IMG/VR virus record: IMGVR_UViG_3300005828_000112
Span: 1 to 52,128 of that record
Strand: one strand, 5' to 3'
DNA from: a virus
Length of the DNA stretch: 52,128 nt
Positions 24,280 to 32,642 of this stretch are shown here, in pieces (the stretch's first letter is position 1; the number at the start of each line of letters is the position of its first letter). The position numbers and the translations under genes were made by a program. Under the pieces are notes generated by a model. The model was not told the DNA's origin and searched no databases. It worked only from the letters and a program-made list of their open reading frames with translations.

Positions 24280-24621
24280 ATGTCCGCGACGTTCCAGATC
24301 AAGCGTCACGATCTCGAGCCATCGATCCGGGTGACGGTCAAAAGCAAGTCGACCGGGCTGGCGATCGACCTGACCGGGTACACCAGCGCGAACTTCATCA
24401 TGCGCCAGGCGGACGCTGTCGCGCCGAAGGTCGATGCGGCCGCTGTGATCGAAGACGCAGCGGGCGGGATCCTTCGCTACGACTGGGCATCGGGCGATAC
24501 GGATACCGCCGGCATCTACGATGCGGAGTTTTCGATCCTGACACCAGGGGCGAAGCAGCGAACATTCCCGGGATCGGGATTCATCCGGATCGCGATCGAT
24601 CCCGATCTGGACGACGCATGA
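24280..24621 (+). CDS. BppU-type N-terminal domain protein
   Basis: A 113-residue strand-rich protein. It matches the N-terminal Ig-like domain of BppU-type baseplate upper proteins: FQIKRHDLEPSIRVTV, then IDLTGYTSANFIMRQ, LRYDWASGDTDTAGIYDAEF and an ending FPGSGFIRIAID. In siphophages this domain anchors receptor-binding proteins. Here it stands alone in a cluster of fibre-like genes before the sheath, so it may link small fibres to the virion. Confidence 0.7.
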   Translation: MSATFQIKRHDLEPSIRVTVKSKSTGLAIDLTGYTSANFIMRQADAVAPKVDAAAVIEDAAGGILRYDWASGDTDTAGIYDAEFSILTPGAKQRTFPGSGFIRIAIDPDLDDA

Positions 24622-24633
24622 AGGGGACAAGCA

Positions 24634-24951
24634 ATGGCTGATGATGAAGAAGCGACTTTCGAACCCGCCGATCCGCCCCCGCGCATGGAAAGCGACGGGT
24701 CAGCGCGAACCGTCGACCAGTGGCGCGATGAGCTGTTCCCCGCGCAGGGCAAACGCCAGCACCGCGCCTTGTGGCAGCACAATGCGGCATCGTCGCTGCA
24801 TGGCTGGTCAGATCACGCCTTCCATGCAAACGCGCCGATGCAGCTTTCGCGCGCGGACTACGATGCAGCGCTGAAGGCCGCATCGACGCCAGACGCAGCG
24901 GGGCGCTACAGCGCCCACCTACCGGCGCTGAGCCGATTCAAGGGGAAGTGA
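24634..24951 (+). CDS. Small hypothetical protein upstream of the sheath
   Basis: A 105-residue protein with an acidic, Pro-rich first 30 residues and a helical remainder containing WRDELFPAQGKRQHRALWQH. Function unknown. AAGGGGA precedes the ATG. It lies directly before the tail sheath gene, where some myoviruses encode small assembly helpers. Confidence 0.5.
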   Translation: MADDEEATFEPADPPPRMESDGSARTVDQWRDELFPAQGKRQHRALWQHNAASSLHGWSDHAFHANAPMQLSRADYDAALKAASTPDAAGRYSAHLPALSRFKGK

Positions 24952-24954
24952 ACG

Positions 24955-26391
24955 ATGAGCATCCCGAAGCAAACACTGACGATCCAGGATCCGGGGCTCG
25001 GACTGGTCGAAGCAGCGACCACGATCCCGCTGTTCATGGGCCCCAGTGAAAAGGGCACGGTCAACGCGATCGCGACCGTCAGCAACAAGCGCCAGGTCGT
25101 GGACACCTGGGGCCAGGGGCCATTGTCCGAGCACATGTGCCGCGCGCTGGACGAAGCGGGCGGCCCGATCCTGGGCATGCGGATCACGGGCGACGTCGCA
25201 GGCGCAGCTGGCGCGGTGACGAAGGTCGCGGCGGGCTCGAGCACGGGCACCGTCACGGTCGCGCAGGCGCCCTATGACGCTTACGAAGTCATCGCGACGA
25301 TCGTGACCACTGGCGGCCTGGGGGCCGCGACGTTCACGTATTCACTGGACGATGGCCGCACGGTTTCCCCCGTGCTGACGGTGCCCGCTGGCGGCGTCTA
25401 TTCCATCCCAGGCACGAACCTTCAGATCACGTTCGTTCCCGGCGCTGGCCCTACGCTGTTCGAAGCGGGCGACACCCACTCCTTCGACTGCACGGCCCCG
25501 TATTTCAGCACGACCGAGCTCGGGAACGCCTTCGACGTCGTCGACGTCTACACATCGCAGATCGACTTCTTCGTGCTCTGCGGGCGTCCGGCGGATTCGA
25601 CCGCGGGCGCGACGATGCTGGCATCGCTGCAGACCCGGCTGGCCGGCCTCGAGTCCGCGCAGCGCTACATGGGCGCGATCATGGACGTCGGGATCGACAC
25701 TACGGCGAACGTCATCACGAATGTCGTTCCGACCACGGGCGTTCGGGTGTGCCCGACCTACGGGACCGCGGACATGGCGAGCTCGAAGCCGATCACTGGC
25801 TGGGGGACGCCGAAGCTTCCAGCCACGGTGCTGATCGCCGCGCGCGCGCACAGCGAGCTGATCAGCACCGATCTGGCACGCACTGCATCGGGCGCGCTGG
25901 ATGGCGTCGTCGAGATCAGCCACGACGAGTTTCTGACGGAGGAGCTGGATCAGCACAAGATCAGCACGCTGCGCACCTGGCCGAACGTCGCGGGCTTCTA
26001 CATCACGAACGCCCGGATGAAGTCGTCGCTGGGATCGGATTTCCTGTACTGGCAGCATCGCCGGGTGATGGACGTGGCCTGCAGGCGGACGGTCCAGTCG
26101 CAGTTCGTGTTCAGCTCGTCCGGGCTGCGCACGAACGCAGACGGGACCATCGACACGCGCGACGCCGTCCGTATCGAAAACACGGTGAAGGATGGCTTGC
26201 GCGCGGAGCTGGTCGATCCCCAGAACGCAGAAGGCACGCAGGGCCATGTGTCGGCTCTGAACTTCACGGTGACCCGGACGAACAACGTGCAGGTCACAAA
26301 CGAAGTGCTGACCGCGGTCGCTGTTCGACCGCTGGGCTACGCGAAGACTCTGACGACCGAGATCGGTTTCACGACCGACGTGGGGGGCTGA
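24955..26391 (+). CDS. Tail sheath protein
   Basis: A 478-residue protein that forms the contractile outer tube. The N-terminus has the sheath-style start (PGLGLVEAATTIPLFMGPSE). The middle is a variable strand-rich insert. The C-terminal half has the conserved core: TWPNVAGFYITNARMKSSLG, the WQHRRVMDVACRRT helix and a final strand region. The next gene encodes the tube, as in all contractile phages. AAGGGGA precedes the start. Family resemblance is closest to DUF2586-type or Mu-like sheaths by pattern. Confidence 0.85.
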   Translation: MSIPKQTLTIQDPGLGLVEAATTIPLFMGPSEKGTVNAIATVSNKRQVVDTWGQGPLSEHMCRALDEAGGPILGMRITGDVAGAAGAVTKVAAGSSTGTVTVAQAPYDAYEVIATIVTTGGLGAATFTYSLDDGRTVSPVLTVPAGGVYSIPGTNLQITFVPGAGPTLFEAGDTHSFDCTAPYFSTTELGNAFDVVDVYTSQIDFFVLCGRPADSTAGATMLASLQTRLAGLESAQRYMGAIMDVGIDTTANVITNVVPTTGVRVCPTYGTADMASSKPITGWGTPKLPATVLIAARAHSELISTDLARTASGALDGVVEISHDEFLTEELDQHKISTLRTWPNVAGFYITNARMKSSLGSDFLYWQHRRVMDVACRRTVQSQFVFSSSGLRTNADGTIDTRDAVRIENTVKDGLRAELVDPQNAEGTQGHVSALNFTVTRTNNVQVTNEVLTAVAVRPLGYAKTLTTEIGFTTDVGG

Positions 26392-26394
26392 TCA

Positions 26395-26874
26395 ATGCCG
26401 AATCCGATCGCACAACTAATCAACGGGAACAGGTTCGATTTCAGCTCCATCGAGATCGTGATCAATGGGATCACCTACGCGGCGGTTCAGGAGATCACCT
26501 ACAGCCATTCGCTCGAGCCTGGCCAGCTGCGCGGCACCCGCGCCGACAAGCTGGGCCGCACGCGTGGCCAGTACGATTCCGAGGGATCGATCACGATGTA
26601 CAAAGGCGACTACCAGCAGATGATCTCCGCGCTGGCGCTCGTGCCGCCGCTGCTGGGCGGCTACATGGAAAAGTCATTCCTGGTGAACGTCACCTATTCC
26701 GAGATCCAAAGCGGAGAGCTCGTGGTCGACGTGCTGCAGGGCTGCCGCATCGTGTCGGACGAAGACAGCCACACGCAGGGCAGCGACGCGCTTCAGGTGA
26801 CAGCGAACCTGGACATCATGAAGCTTCTGCGCAACGGGATCCCGCCGGTCGCGCCGACGGCGCTGATCCCCTGA
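26395..26874 (+). CDS. Tail tube protein
   Basis: A 159-residue protein that should polymerise into the inner tail tube beneath the sheath. It begins INGNRFDFSSIEIVINGITY and continues with EITYSHSLEPGQLRGTRADK and the strand segment GQYDSEGSITMYKGDYQQMI, the beta-sandwich pattern of myovirus tubes. Its place directly after the sheath and before the chaperone genes is diagnostic. Confidence 0.85.
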   Translation: MPNPIAQLINGNRFDFSSIEIVINGITYAAVQEITYSHSLEPGQLRGTRADKLGRTRGQYDSEGSITMYKGDYQQMISALALVPPLLGGYMEKSFLVNVTYSEIQSGELVVDVLQGCRIVSDEDSHTQGSDALQVTANLDIMKLLRNGIPPVAPTALIP

Positions 26875-26914
26875 TCGATGACGCGCCCGCCATCGGGCGA
26901 TGAAAGGAACGAAG

Positions 26915-27289
26915 ATGCAGATCGTTGAACGGACAAAAGAAGGCGGTTTGACCCCGGACAAGATCCTCGAGCTGAAGGGAAAGCACGGCGCCGATCTGGT
27001 GCGCCTGGTGCACGCTGGCCATGTGCTGGTGTTCCGAAAGGCCTCGATGCCTGAATGGTCCAGGTTCGTGCAGCAGATCGGAACCGACGACAAGCGCCAC
27101 AATCGGCTCTCGGTGATGAAGCGGCTTTGCCAGGACTGCTTCGTGTATCCCGAAGGCGCCGATGGGCGGCCCGACATCGCGACGCTGAACAGCTTCTTCG
27201 ATCAGTACCCTGGGGCGATCTCGATCGCGATGGGCGAAATATCGGAGATCTCCGGCGGGGGCGAAACGATCGAAACGGGAAAACTCTAG
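26915..27289 (+). CDS. Tail assembly chaperone (short form)
   Basis: A 124-residue protein between tube and tape measure genes, the invariable place of tail assembly chaperones. AAGGA lies at proper distance before this ATG. Its 3' end carries the heptamer GGGAAAA (27277-27283), read G GGA AAA in frame, one sense codon before the TAG. This is a canonical -1 slippery site, so a fraction of ribosomes should continue in the other frame to 27444, as in lambda G and GT. Chaperones of this kind coat the tape measure during tail assembly. Confidence 0.8.
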   Translation: MQIVERTKEGGLTPDKILELKGKHGADLVRLVHAGHVLVFRKASMPEWSRFVQQIGTDDKRHNRLSVMKRLCQDCFVYPEGADGRPDIATLNSFFDQYPGAISIAMGEISEISGGGETIETGKL

Positions 27290-27444
27290 AGCGGCTGCTT
27301 CGTAACCCGTTGTTGGGGGCAGCCGCGATCATGAGCCTGGCTGATCGCGATGCAGATGAAGAATCCCGCCTGCATGGCGCGATGCTCGTCTGGTCGCTGA
27401 TCGTCGATGTTCATGTGCTTCGCACCGTCTACGTCCAAGGGTGA
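26915..27444 (+). CDS. Tail assembly chaperone, -1 frameshift product
   Basis: This is the longer product expected if ribosomes slip back by one base at GGGAAAA (27277-27283). The new frame adds 53 residues (from TLERLLRNPLLGAAAIMSLA onward) and ends two bases before the tape-measure GTG. The added part has no convincing start of its own, is helical and lies exactly where the T domain lies in lambda GT. Total length is about 176 residues. Coordinates cover both frames; the reading frame changes after base 27283, which is read twice. Confidence 0.75.
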
Positions 27445-27445
27445 T

Positions 27446-29365
27446 GTGCCGAAGAACAGCAACAAAGCGGATTTCATCGTTCGACTGCTCGATCGCTTGT
27501 CGCGACCGGGGAAGGCGATTTCGCGCGCGCTGGGCAAGATCGCCATGGTCGAAGACCGCGTTCAGACCGAATCGCGCGCGACCGAACGAGCCCTGAACAA
27601 GGTCGGTCTGCGCGCTGCAGCGATGGGCGCGAACGCGACGCGCGGCGCGGCTGGCCTGAACAAGGTGAGCGCCGCCATGCTGGCGGCAAGACGCGCCGCG
27701 GTCGTCAGCGATGCTGGTGGTCGCCAGCGCGTGCGCGGCCGCTTCGTGACGCCTCGAGGCGTCGAACGTCGCAACATTCGCAACGCGCGCGTTGCTGGTG
27801 CGCCGGTCGCCGCGGCCGCCCCTGGTATCGCTGGCCAGGTCGGCGGCTTTCGCGCAGCCATCCAGGCTGTGCGGCGCTGGAACGATGCCACGGGCGAAGC
27901 GCGCCGAAAGCAGCTTGCGCTCAAGCGCGCGTTCGAAGACACACATTTCGGCCGCCTGATCGGCGGCTTCAAAACGGGCGGCAAAGCTGTCGCGCGGCTG
28001 TCGCTGTCGCTGGCGAAGATGGCTGCGCAGGCTGTCGCGACCGCTGGCGCGCTGTTCGGGGTCGGCGCGGCCGCGCTGGCCTTCAAAACGGTTCAGGCGG
28101 GCGCGTTCGGCGAACGGTCGCGCAAGGCACTGGCGCTGCTGACCGGGTCAGCAGATGAAGGTAACCGCGCCTTCGAGCTCGCCCGCAATACGGCGAAGGA
28201 CCTGGGCCTCGATGTTCAGGACGTCGTGAAGCAGTTCATCAAACTACGCGCGGCGCAATTCACGATCGGCGAAACCGAAAACCTGGTGAAGCTCGGCGCC
28301 GACCTGCAGGCCATCGGCGCCAGCGCCGAACAAGTCGACCGGGCTATCCTGGCGATCACGCAGGTGAAGGCGAAGGGCCGGCTTCAAAGCGAAGAGCTGC
28401 TTCAGCTCAGCGAAGCGGGCGTTTCCATGGCGCTGGTCTTCCGCGAGCTGGAAAAGCAGACGGGCAAGAGCACATCAGGCGTCCGCAAGCTGCTGCAGGC
28501 GGGCAAGGTGTCGGGCGATCAAGGCGTGCTCGCGATTCAGAACGCGATCCTTCACAAGGTCGGGATCGAACGCGCTGGCGATGCTGGGCGGCAGTTCGCC
28601 GATGAAACGCTCACCGGCATGGTGAATCGATTGAAGACACTTCCCGGGCGCCTTCTGCTGGACCTGGGGGAGCTGATCGACACGAAGCAGGTGCGCAAGA
28701 TCGTGAATCAGCTCGAGGGCGCCCTGCGCAACATCGACACCAAGACGCTGACCCGCGGGATCAACGCGGTGATCAAGGCGTTCGGTCGCGCCATCGACTT
28801 CGGGATCTCGTTTGCCGAGGGCTTCGGATCCAAGATCCCGGACATCGTGACCGCGATGGAAGACTTCGGGCGCGCGGTCGATCCCACGCAGACGCGCGAC
28901 TGGGGCCGCGTGCTGGGCGAAGAGCTCGGCATCGCGCTTGAAAAGGGCTTGCGGCTGACCGAAAAGATCCTCGAGCTGGTCGACGCGTTGCGCGATGCGG
29001 CGAAGGAAGCGGGGCGTCTGCATCGTTTGCTGTTCGGGGATGCATCCAGCAGGCCCCCCCCGCTGCCGACCGAAATGGCGGCGATCCAGCAAGGTCTGCC
29101 AGCGGCTGGTGCGATGGGCGGCGACATCGCGGGCGCTTCGATGCTGTTCACTGACCCCGAGCGGTTCTTCTCAACGATCTTTTCGACCCCGACCCCAACC
29201 CCGCGCCCGCAGCAGCCGCAGGCCAGAACCGTCACGGTCGCGCCGTCCATACAGGTCAACGTCACGGGCGGTCAGGATGCGCAGCGCACGGCGGAAGCGG
29301 TGCGCGAAGGCGCACGCAAGGCACTGGAAGACTTCGCAGATGGACCCATGCGGGAGGCATTCTGA
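27446..29365 (+). CDS. Tape measure protein
   Basis: A 639-residue protein that sets tail length and is carried inside the tube. It starts at a GTG with AAGGG before it, just after the chaperone stop. Features are a basic, helical N-terminal 160 residues, hydrophobic segments around 185-225 (KMAAQAVATAGALFGVGAAA), and a tape-measure core containing GSADEGNRAFELARNTAKDL and LLQLSEAGVSMALVFRELEK. A C-terminal Pro-rich tail follows. At about 640 residues the tail should be fairly short. Confidence 0.9.
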   Translation: MPKNSNKADFIVRLLDRLSRPGKAISRALGKIAMVEDRVQTESRATERALNKVGLRAAAMGANATRGAAGLNKVSAAMLAARRAAVVSDAGGRQRVRGRFVTPRGVERRNIRNARVAGAPVAAAAPGIAGQVGGFRAAIQAVRRWNDATGEARRKQLALKRAFEDTHFGRLIGGFKTGGKAVARLSLSLAKMAAQAVATAGALFGVGAAALAFKTVQAGAFGERSRKALALLTGSADEGNRAFELARNTAKDLGLDVQDVVKQFIKLRAAQFTIGETENLVKLGADLQAIGASAEQVDRAILAITQVKAKGRLQSEELLQLSEAGVSMALVFRELEKQTGKSTSGVRKLLQAGKVSGDQGVLAIQNAILHKVGIERAGDAGRQFADETLTGMVNRLKTLPGRLLLDLGELIDTKQVRKIVNQLEGALRNIDTKTLTRGINAVIKAFGRAIDFGISFAEGFGSKIPDIVTAMEDFGRAVDPTQTRDWGRVLGEELGIALEKGLRLTEKILELVDALRDAAKEAGRLHRLLFGDASSRPPPLPTEMAAIQQGLPAAGAMGGDIAGASMLFTDPERFFSTIFSTPTPTPRPQQPQARTVTVAPSIQVNVTGGQDAQRTAEAVREGARKALEDFADGPMREAF

Positions 29366-29892
29366 TGGGACTTGTCGGCATCGGCGTCGCGTACTGGGAA
29401 ACGGATCCGGACGAATGGGATCGACTGGGGCTCGGCACGTCATCGCTACCGGGCGTCTGGAAGGTGACCGGATCGGTTTCGCGCGACGTCGAAGTGAAGA
29501 AGTCCAAGGGCAAGGATGGCGCGCGCACGACCGATCACGGCTACGTGCCCGCGAAGGTGACGATGGTCGGGCGCTTCGTCTCGCTTGAAGCCTGGGCGCT
29601 GATGCAGTTGCTGATCGCCGAACTGCACCCGCCGCGCATGGGCCTCCCACGTCAGCCGCTGCAGATCAGGCACCCAGCCACCCAGTTTCTGGGCATCGAT
29701 ACCGTCTACATCGAATCGATCGCGCTGCCCGAGCTCGACGATGGGATCCTGCAGCTGACGATCGAAGCGGTCGAATGGCGACCGCTGCCGAAGCCGAAGG
29801 TCGAAACGCCCGCGGTCCCGCTGCAGAAGATCGTGGGCGAGCCTTCAGGCAACCCACCGAACGCGCTTTCAAACTTCGCTGGGCTGGTATGA
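29365..29892 (+). CDS. Tail/baseplate protein of unknown type
   Basis: A 175-residue protein following the tape measure. It begins GLVGIGVAYWETDPDEWDRL and has a strand-rich centre with IDTVYIESIALPELDDGILQ, ending in a Pro/Lys-rich tail. By position it may correspond to the distal tail or hub-adaptor proteins of other myoviruses. Its start shares one base with the tape-measure stop. Confidence 0.55.
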   Translation: MGLVGIGVAYWETDPDEWDRLGLGTSSLPGVWKVTGSVSRDVEVKKSKGKDGARTTDHGYVPAKVTMVGRFVSLEAWALMQLLIAELHPPRMGLPRQPLQIRHPATQFLGIDTVYIESIALPELDDGILQLTIEAVEWRPLPKPKVETPAVPLQKIVGEPSGNPPNALSNFAGLV

Positions 29893-31088
29893 CCGCCATC
29901 GCCGCGAATGGTTTTCCGATCATCAGCGGGACCATCCACGAACCGCAGCGCGGGCCCTGGACGGCCCGCATTGAAGTCGATGACGACCTGGGCGCGGTCT
30001 TCGCGTCGGGATCGGTCGCGATCACGGTCGGCGCATCGACCTGGATCGGCGTCGTCACATCGGGCGCTGTCGACAATGGCAAGTACGTCGCCCGCGTGAT
30101 CGGCGGCGCTGGCGGCCTGCGCAAGTCGCTGGATCCCCGATACTACTATCAGGCGCCCCTGGGCCTGGTCTTCACCGACATCTGCGCCGATGCGCTCGAG
30201 GCCCCTGATCCGGTGACCGTCGCCCTGCTGGCTGGGCGCCTGCAGGCCCGCTATTCGCGGCCGCAAGGCGAAGCGCGCCTGGGGATAAAGCAGCTGGCCG
30301 ACCAGGTCGGCGGCTTCTGGCGCGTATCGCGCGAAGGGCTGATCCAGATCCTGACGTCGGAGGTCTTCGTCCCGATCGTGACCGACGCTGACGAAGTCAG
30401 CAGGGACGAATCGACGGGGACCATCACGATCGCGACCGAAGAGCCCCTGGTGCGTCCAGGGATGACCTACGCAAGCCTCGAAGGCGCGGTGAACGTCGTC
30501 GACGTCGTCACGAACTTCTCGGCCCGCGGCATCGAACAGATCCTGACGTCGGAGCACCCCGAAGGCGATCCGCGTGGACCTGCGGCGATCTTCGCTGCGC
30601 AGGCGAAGGCGGCGTCGGCCCGCGCGATGGACCTGACCACGGTGTTCTCAGCGCGCGCCGTTCTGCAGCACGCAGACGGGACGATCGACCTGATCCCCGA
30701 CGACGCGCGAATCCGCGGATCGGGAATGACGCACGTACCGCTGCAGACGGGCGCCCCAGGCCTGAAGGTGACGGTGACGCCAGGCGATCGGCTCTGCGTG
30801 TGGTTTCAGAACGGCGACGCTTCTAAGCCCGTCGCTGGGCTGTGGGATCAGCCCCTGATCGCGCTCGAACCGTTGCTGCGCGGCCAGACCTTCACCAGCG
30901 CGCTATCGATCTGGCTGGGCGCGCTGGCGACCTGGCAGACCGAGTTAGACTTCTACGTGAAGATCCCGACGCCGACCGGGCCCGAGACAGCGGCTTACAC
31001 TGCAGCCAGCCTGGCCTTCACGACCGCGACGACCGCCTTCACTACGGCGATCGCTGCATCCCTGAGCACCCTTCACAAGATCGTGTGA
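29889..31088 (+). CDS. Baseplate hub/spike-like protein
   Basis: A 399-residue protein. The first part is strand-rich with a central helical section (GEARLGIKQLADQVGGFWRV), reminiscent of hub (gpD-like) folds. Residues about 290-325 (GLKVTVTPGDRLCVWFQNGD, then KPVAGLW) look like the OB-fold of gpV/gp45-type spikes. The last 60 residues are Thr/Ala-rich. It probably forms the central hub that joins tube and baseplate. The ATG overlaps the preceding stop. The exact split between hub and spike functions is inference. Confidence 0.6.
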   Translation: MTAIAANGFPIISGTIHEPQRGPWTARIEVDDDLGAVFASGSVAITVGASTWIGVVTSGAVDNGKYVARVIGGAGGLRKSLDPRYYYQAPLGLVFTDICADALEAPDPVTVALLAGRLQARYSRPQGEARLGIKQLADQVGGFWRVSREGLIQILTSEVFVPIVTDADEVSRDESTGTITIATEEPLVRPGMTYASLEGAVNVVDVVTNFSARGIEQILTSEHPEGDPRGPAAIFAAQAKAASARAMDLTTVFSARAVLQHADGTIDLIPDDARIRGSGMTHVPLQTGAPGLKVTVTPGDRLCVWFQNGDASKPVAGLWDQPLIALEPLLRGQTFTSALSIWLGALATWQTELDFYVKIPTPTGPETAAYTAASLAFTTATTAFTTAIAASLSTLHKIV

Positions 31089-31091
31089 ACC

Positions 31092-31475
31092 ATGGCCGAC
31101 CCGCTGCATGGCACTGACTTCTGGTGCGAGTTTGACATCGATCCGAACCTGACCGTGGTCAGCGGGCGCAAGGGGCTGGCGCAAGCGGTCGCCCGTCGCG
31201 TTCTCGCCCAGCCAGGCACCCTGATCTATGACGACGACTACGGCGCGGGCGCGGGCGCGTACCTGAACGGCCCGGTACCTTCGGCGGAAGAAGTCGCGCG
31301 CATCTGCGTCAAGGAAGCGCTGAAGGACGAGCGGATCATCGACGCCGCGGCGGACGTCACGCTGTCGGGCGAAGACCTGGTGATCAAGCTGCTGTTGCAG
31401 GATCAGTATGGGCCCTTCGCTTTGACGCTGACCGCGGATGCACTGACGACAGAAATCCTGACGGAGAACACGTAG
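31092..31475 (+). CDS. Baseplate wedge protein, gp25/gpW-like
   Basis: A 127-residue protein with the T4 gp25/P2 gpW/Mu gp46 pattern. This comprises the N-terminal GLAQAVARRVLAQPGTLIYD, the turn DYGAGAGAYLNGPVPSAEEV and a helix-strand ending. These proteins nucleate sheath assembly on the baseplate. It is followed directly by the gpJ-like gene, the usual partner. Confidence 0.83.
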   Translation: MADPLHGTDFWCEFDIDPNLTVVSGRKGLAQAVARRVLAQPGTLIYDDDYGAGAGAYLNGPVPSAEEVARICVKEALKDERIIDAAADVTLSGEDLVIKLLLQDQYGPFALTLTADALTTEILTENT

Positions 31476-31478
31476 GCC

Positions 31479-32642
31479 ATGGCATCGCTGACCGTCCGAC
31501 AACTACGAACGCCCGTCACGAAGGACGAAGCGCTTCAGATCCTGATCGACCAGCTGGCCGCGCTGGGCTTCTCGTCGACCAGCTGGCAAGCGGGCAGCGT
31601 CCAACGGTCCATGCTGGAAACGTTCGCCCAGGTCTTCGCCGACGAAACCGAAGGGGTCGCGGACATCACCGAAGCTGGCTTCAATGAGACATCGTCGGGC
31701 GGCTACCTGACGCTGCTGTCCGCAAGCCACTACGACAACGATCGCGAAGAAGCCGGCTACACCGAAGGGCTGATCGAGCTCGTGGCAGCCCCGGGCTCCG
31801 GGCCCTATTCGGTCATCGCCAGCCAGCTGGTGGCTGTCGATTCGGTCAACGGATTCACGTACCGAAACACGGGCGCTTTCACGATTCCCGCCGGCGGTAC
31901 CGTCAGCGCGACCTTCAAGGCGGAGACTGCGGGCGCCGATCGTGACGTCGCGCCGAACACGATCCTCGAGCTGCAGACGCCACTGGCGGGCGTGACGATC
32001 AATAACCCGATCCCGTCGGGCGCGACGTCATGGATCACGGTCAACGGGTCGGACGAAGAAACCGACGACGAGCTGCGCGAACGAAACCGGGCCAAATGGG
32101 CCCTGCTGTCGCCTGCGCGCCCGTCGCTGGCCTATGCGTCGCTGGCCCGCGAAGCGGCTGCATCGGTCACCCGCGCCTTCGTGGACGACCAGAACCCGCG
32201 CGGGCCTGGGACCGTCGACGTGTACATCGCGGGCGCGTCTGGCGAGCTATCCAGCGCGGTCGTTTCGACCGTTCAGGACTATCTCGACGGGGTCCCCGAT
32301 GGCGTGGGCCGGGTCGCCGTTGGCGCCGATGTGCAGGTGTTCAGCGCGCTGCGGCGCGACGTCACGATCCAGGCGAAGGCCTACATCCTGGCGGCGAACA
32401 ACGATGCGACCACGCAAGCGCTGATCGTCGCGGCGCTGAACGACTACTTCCGAGCTCTGGACGTCGGCGGATACAAGCGCGACGTCGACGCGAAGGGTGT
32501 GATCGTCTTCGGTGAGCTGTATCGGGCGTTTCTGCAGGTCGGGGTCCGTAACGTCGCGTTCACGACGCCCCTGGCTGACATCACGATGGAACGCAACGAA
32601 GTCGCGATCCCGGTGTTTTCGCTGTCGTGGGAGTCGGTCTGA
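31479..32642 (+). CDS. Baseplate wedge protein, gpJ-like
   Basis: A 387-residue protein of the P2 gpJ/Mu gp47 family. Markers are the N-terminal helix with LIDQLAALGFSSTSWQAGSV, the strand IASQLVAVDSVNGFTYRNTG, the GSDEETDDELRERNRAKWAL helix and PRGPGTVDVYIAG. It forms the wedges of the baseplate together with the gpW- and gpI-like proteins. Length and gene order are typical. Confidence 0.9.
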   Translation: MASLTVRQLRTPVTKDEALQILIDQLAALGFSSTSWQAGSVQRSMLETFAQVFADETEGVADITEAGFNETSSGGYLTLLSASHYDNDREEAGYTEGLIELVAAPGSGPYSVIASQLVAVDSVNGFTYRNTGAFTIPAGGTVSATFKAETAGADRDVAPNTILELQTPLAGVTINNPIPSGATSWITVNGSDEETDDELRERNRAKWALLSPARPSLAYASLAREAAASVTRAFVDDQNPRGPGTVDVYIAGASGELSSAVVSTVQDYLDGVPDGVGRVAVGADVQVFSALRRDVTIQAKAYILAANNDATTQALIVAALNDYFRALDVGGYKRDVDAKGVIVFGELYRAFLQVGVRNVAFTTPLADITMERNEVAIPVFSLSWESV

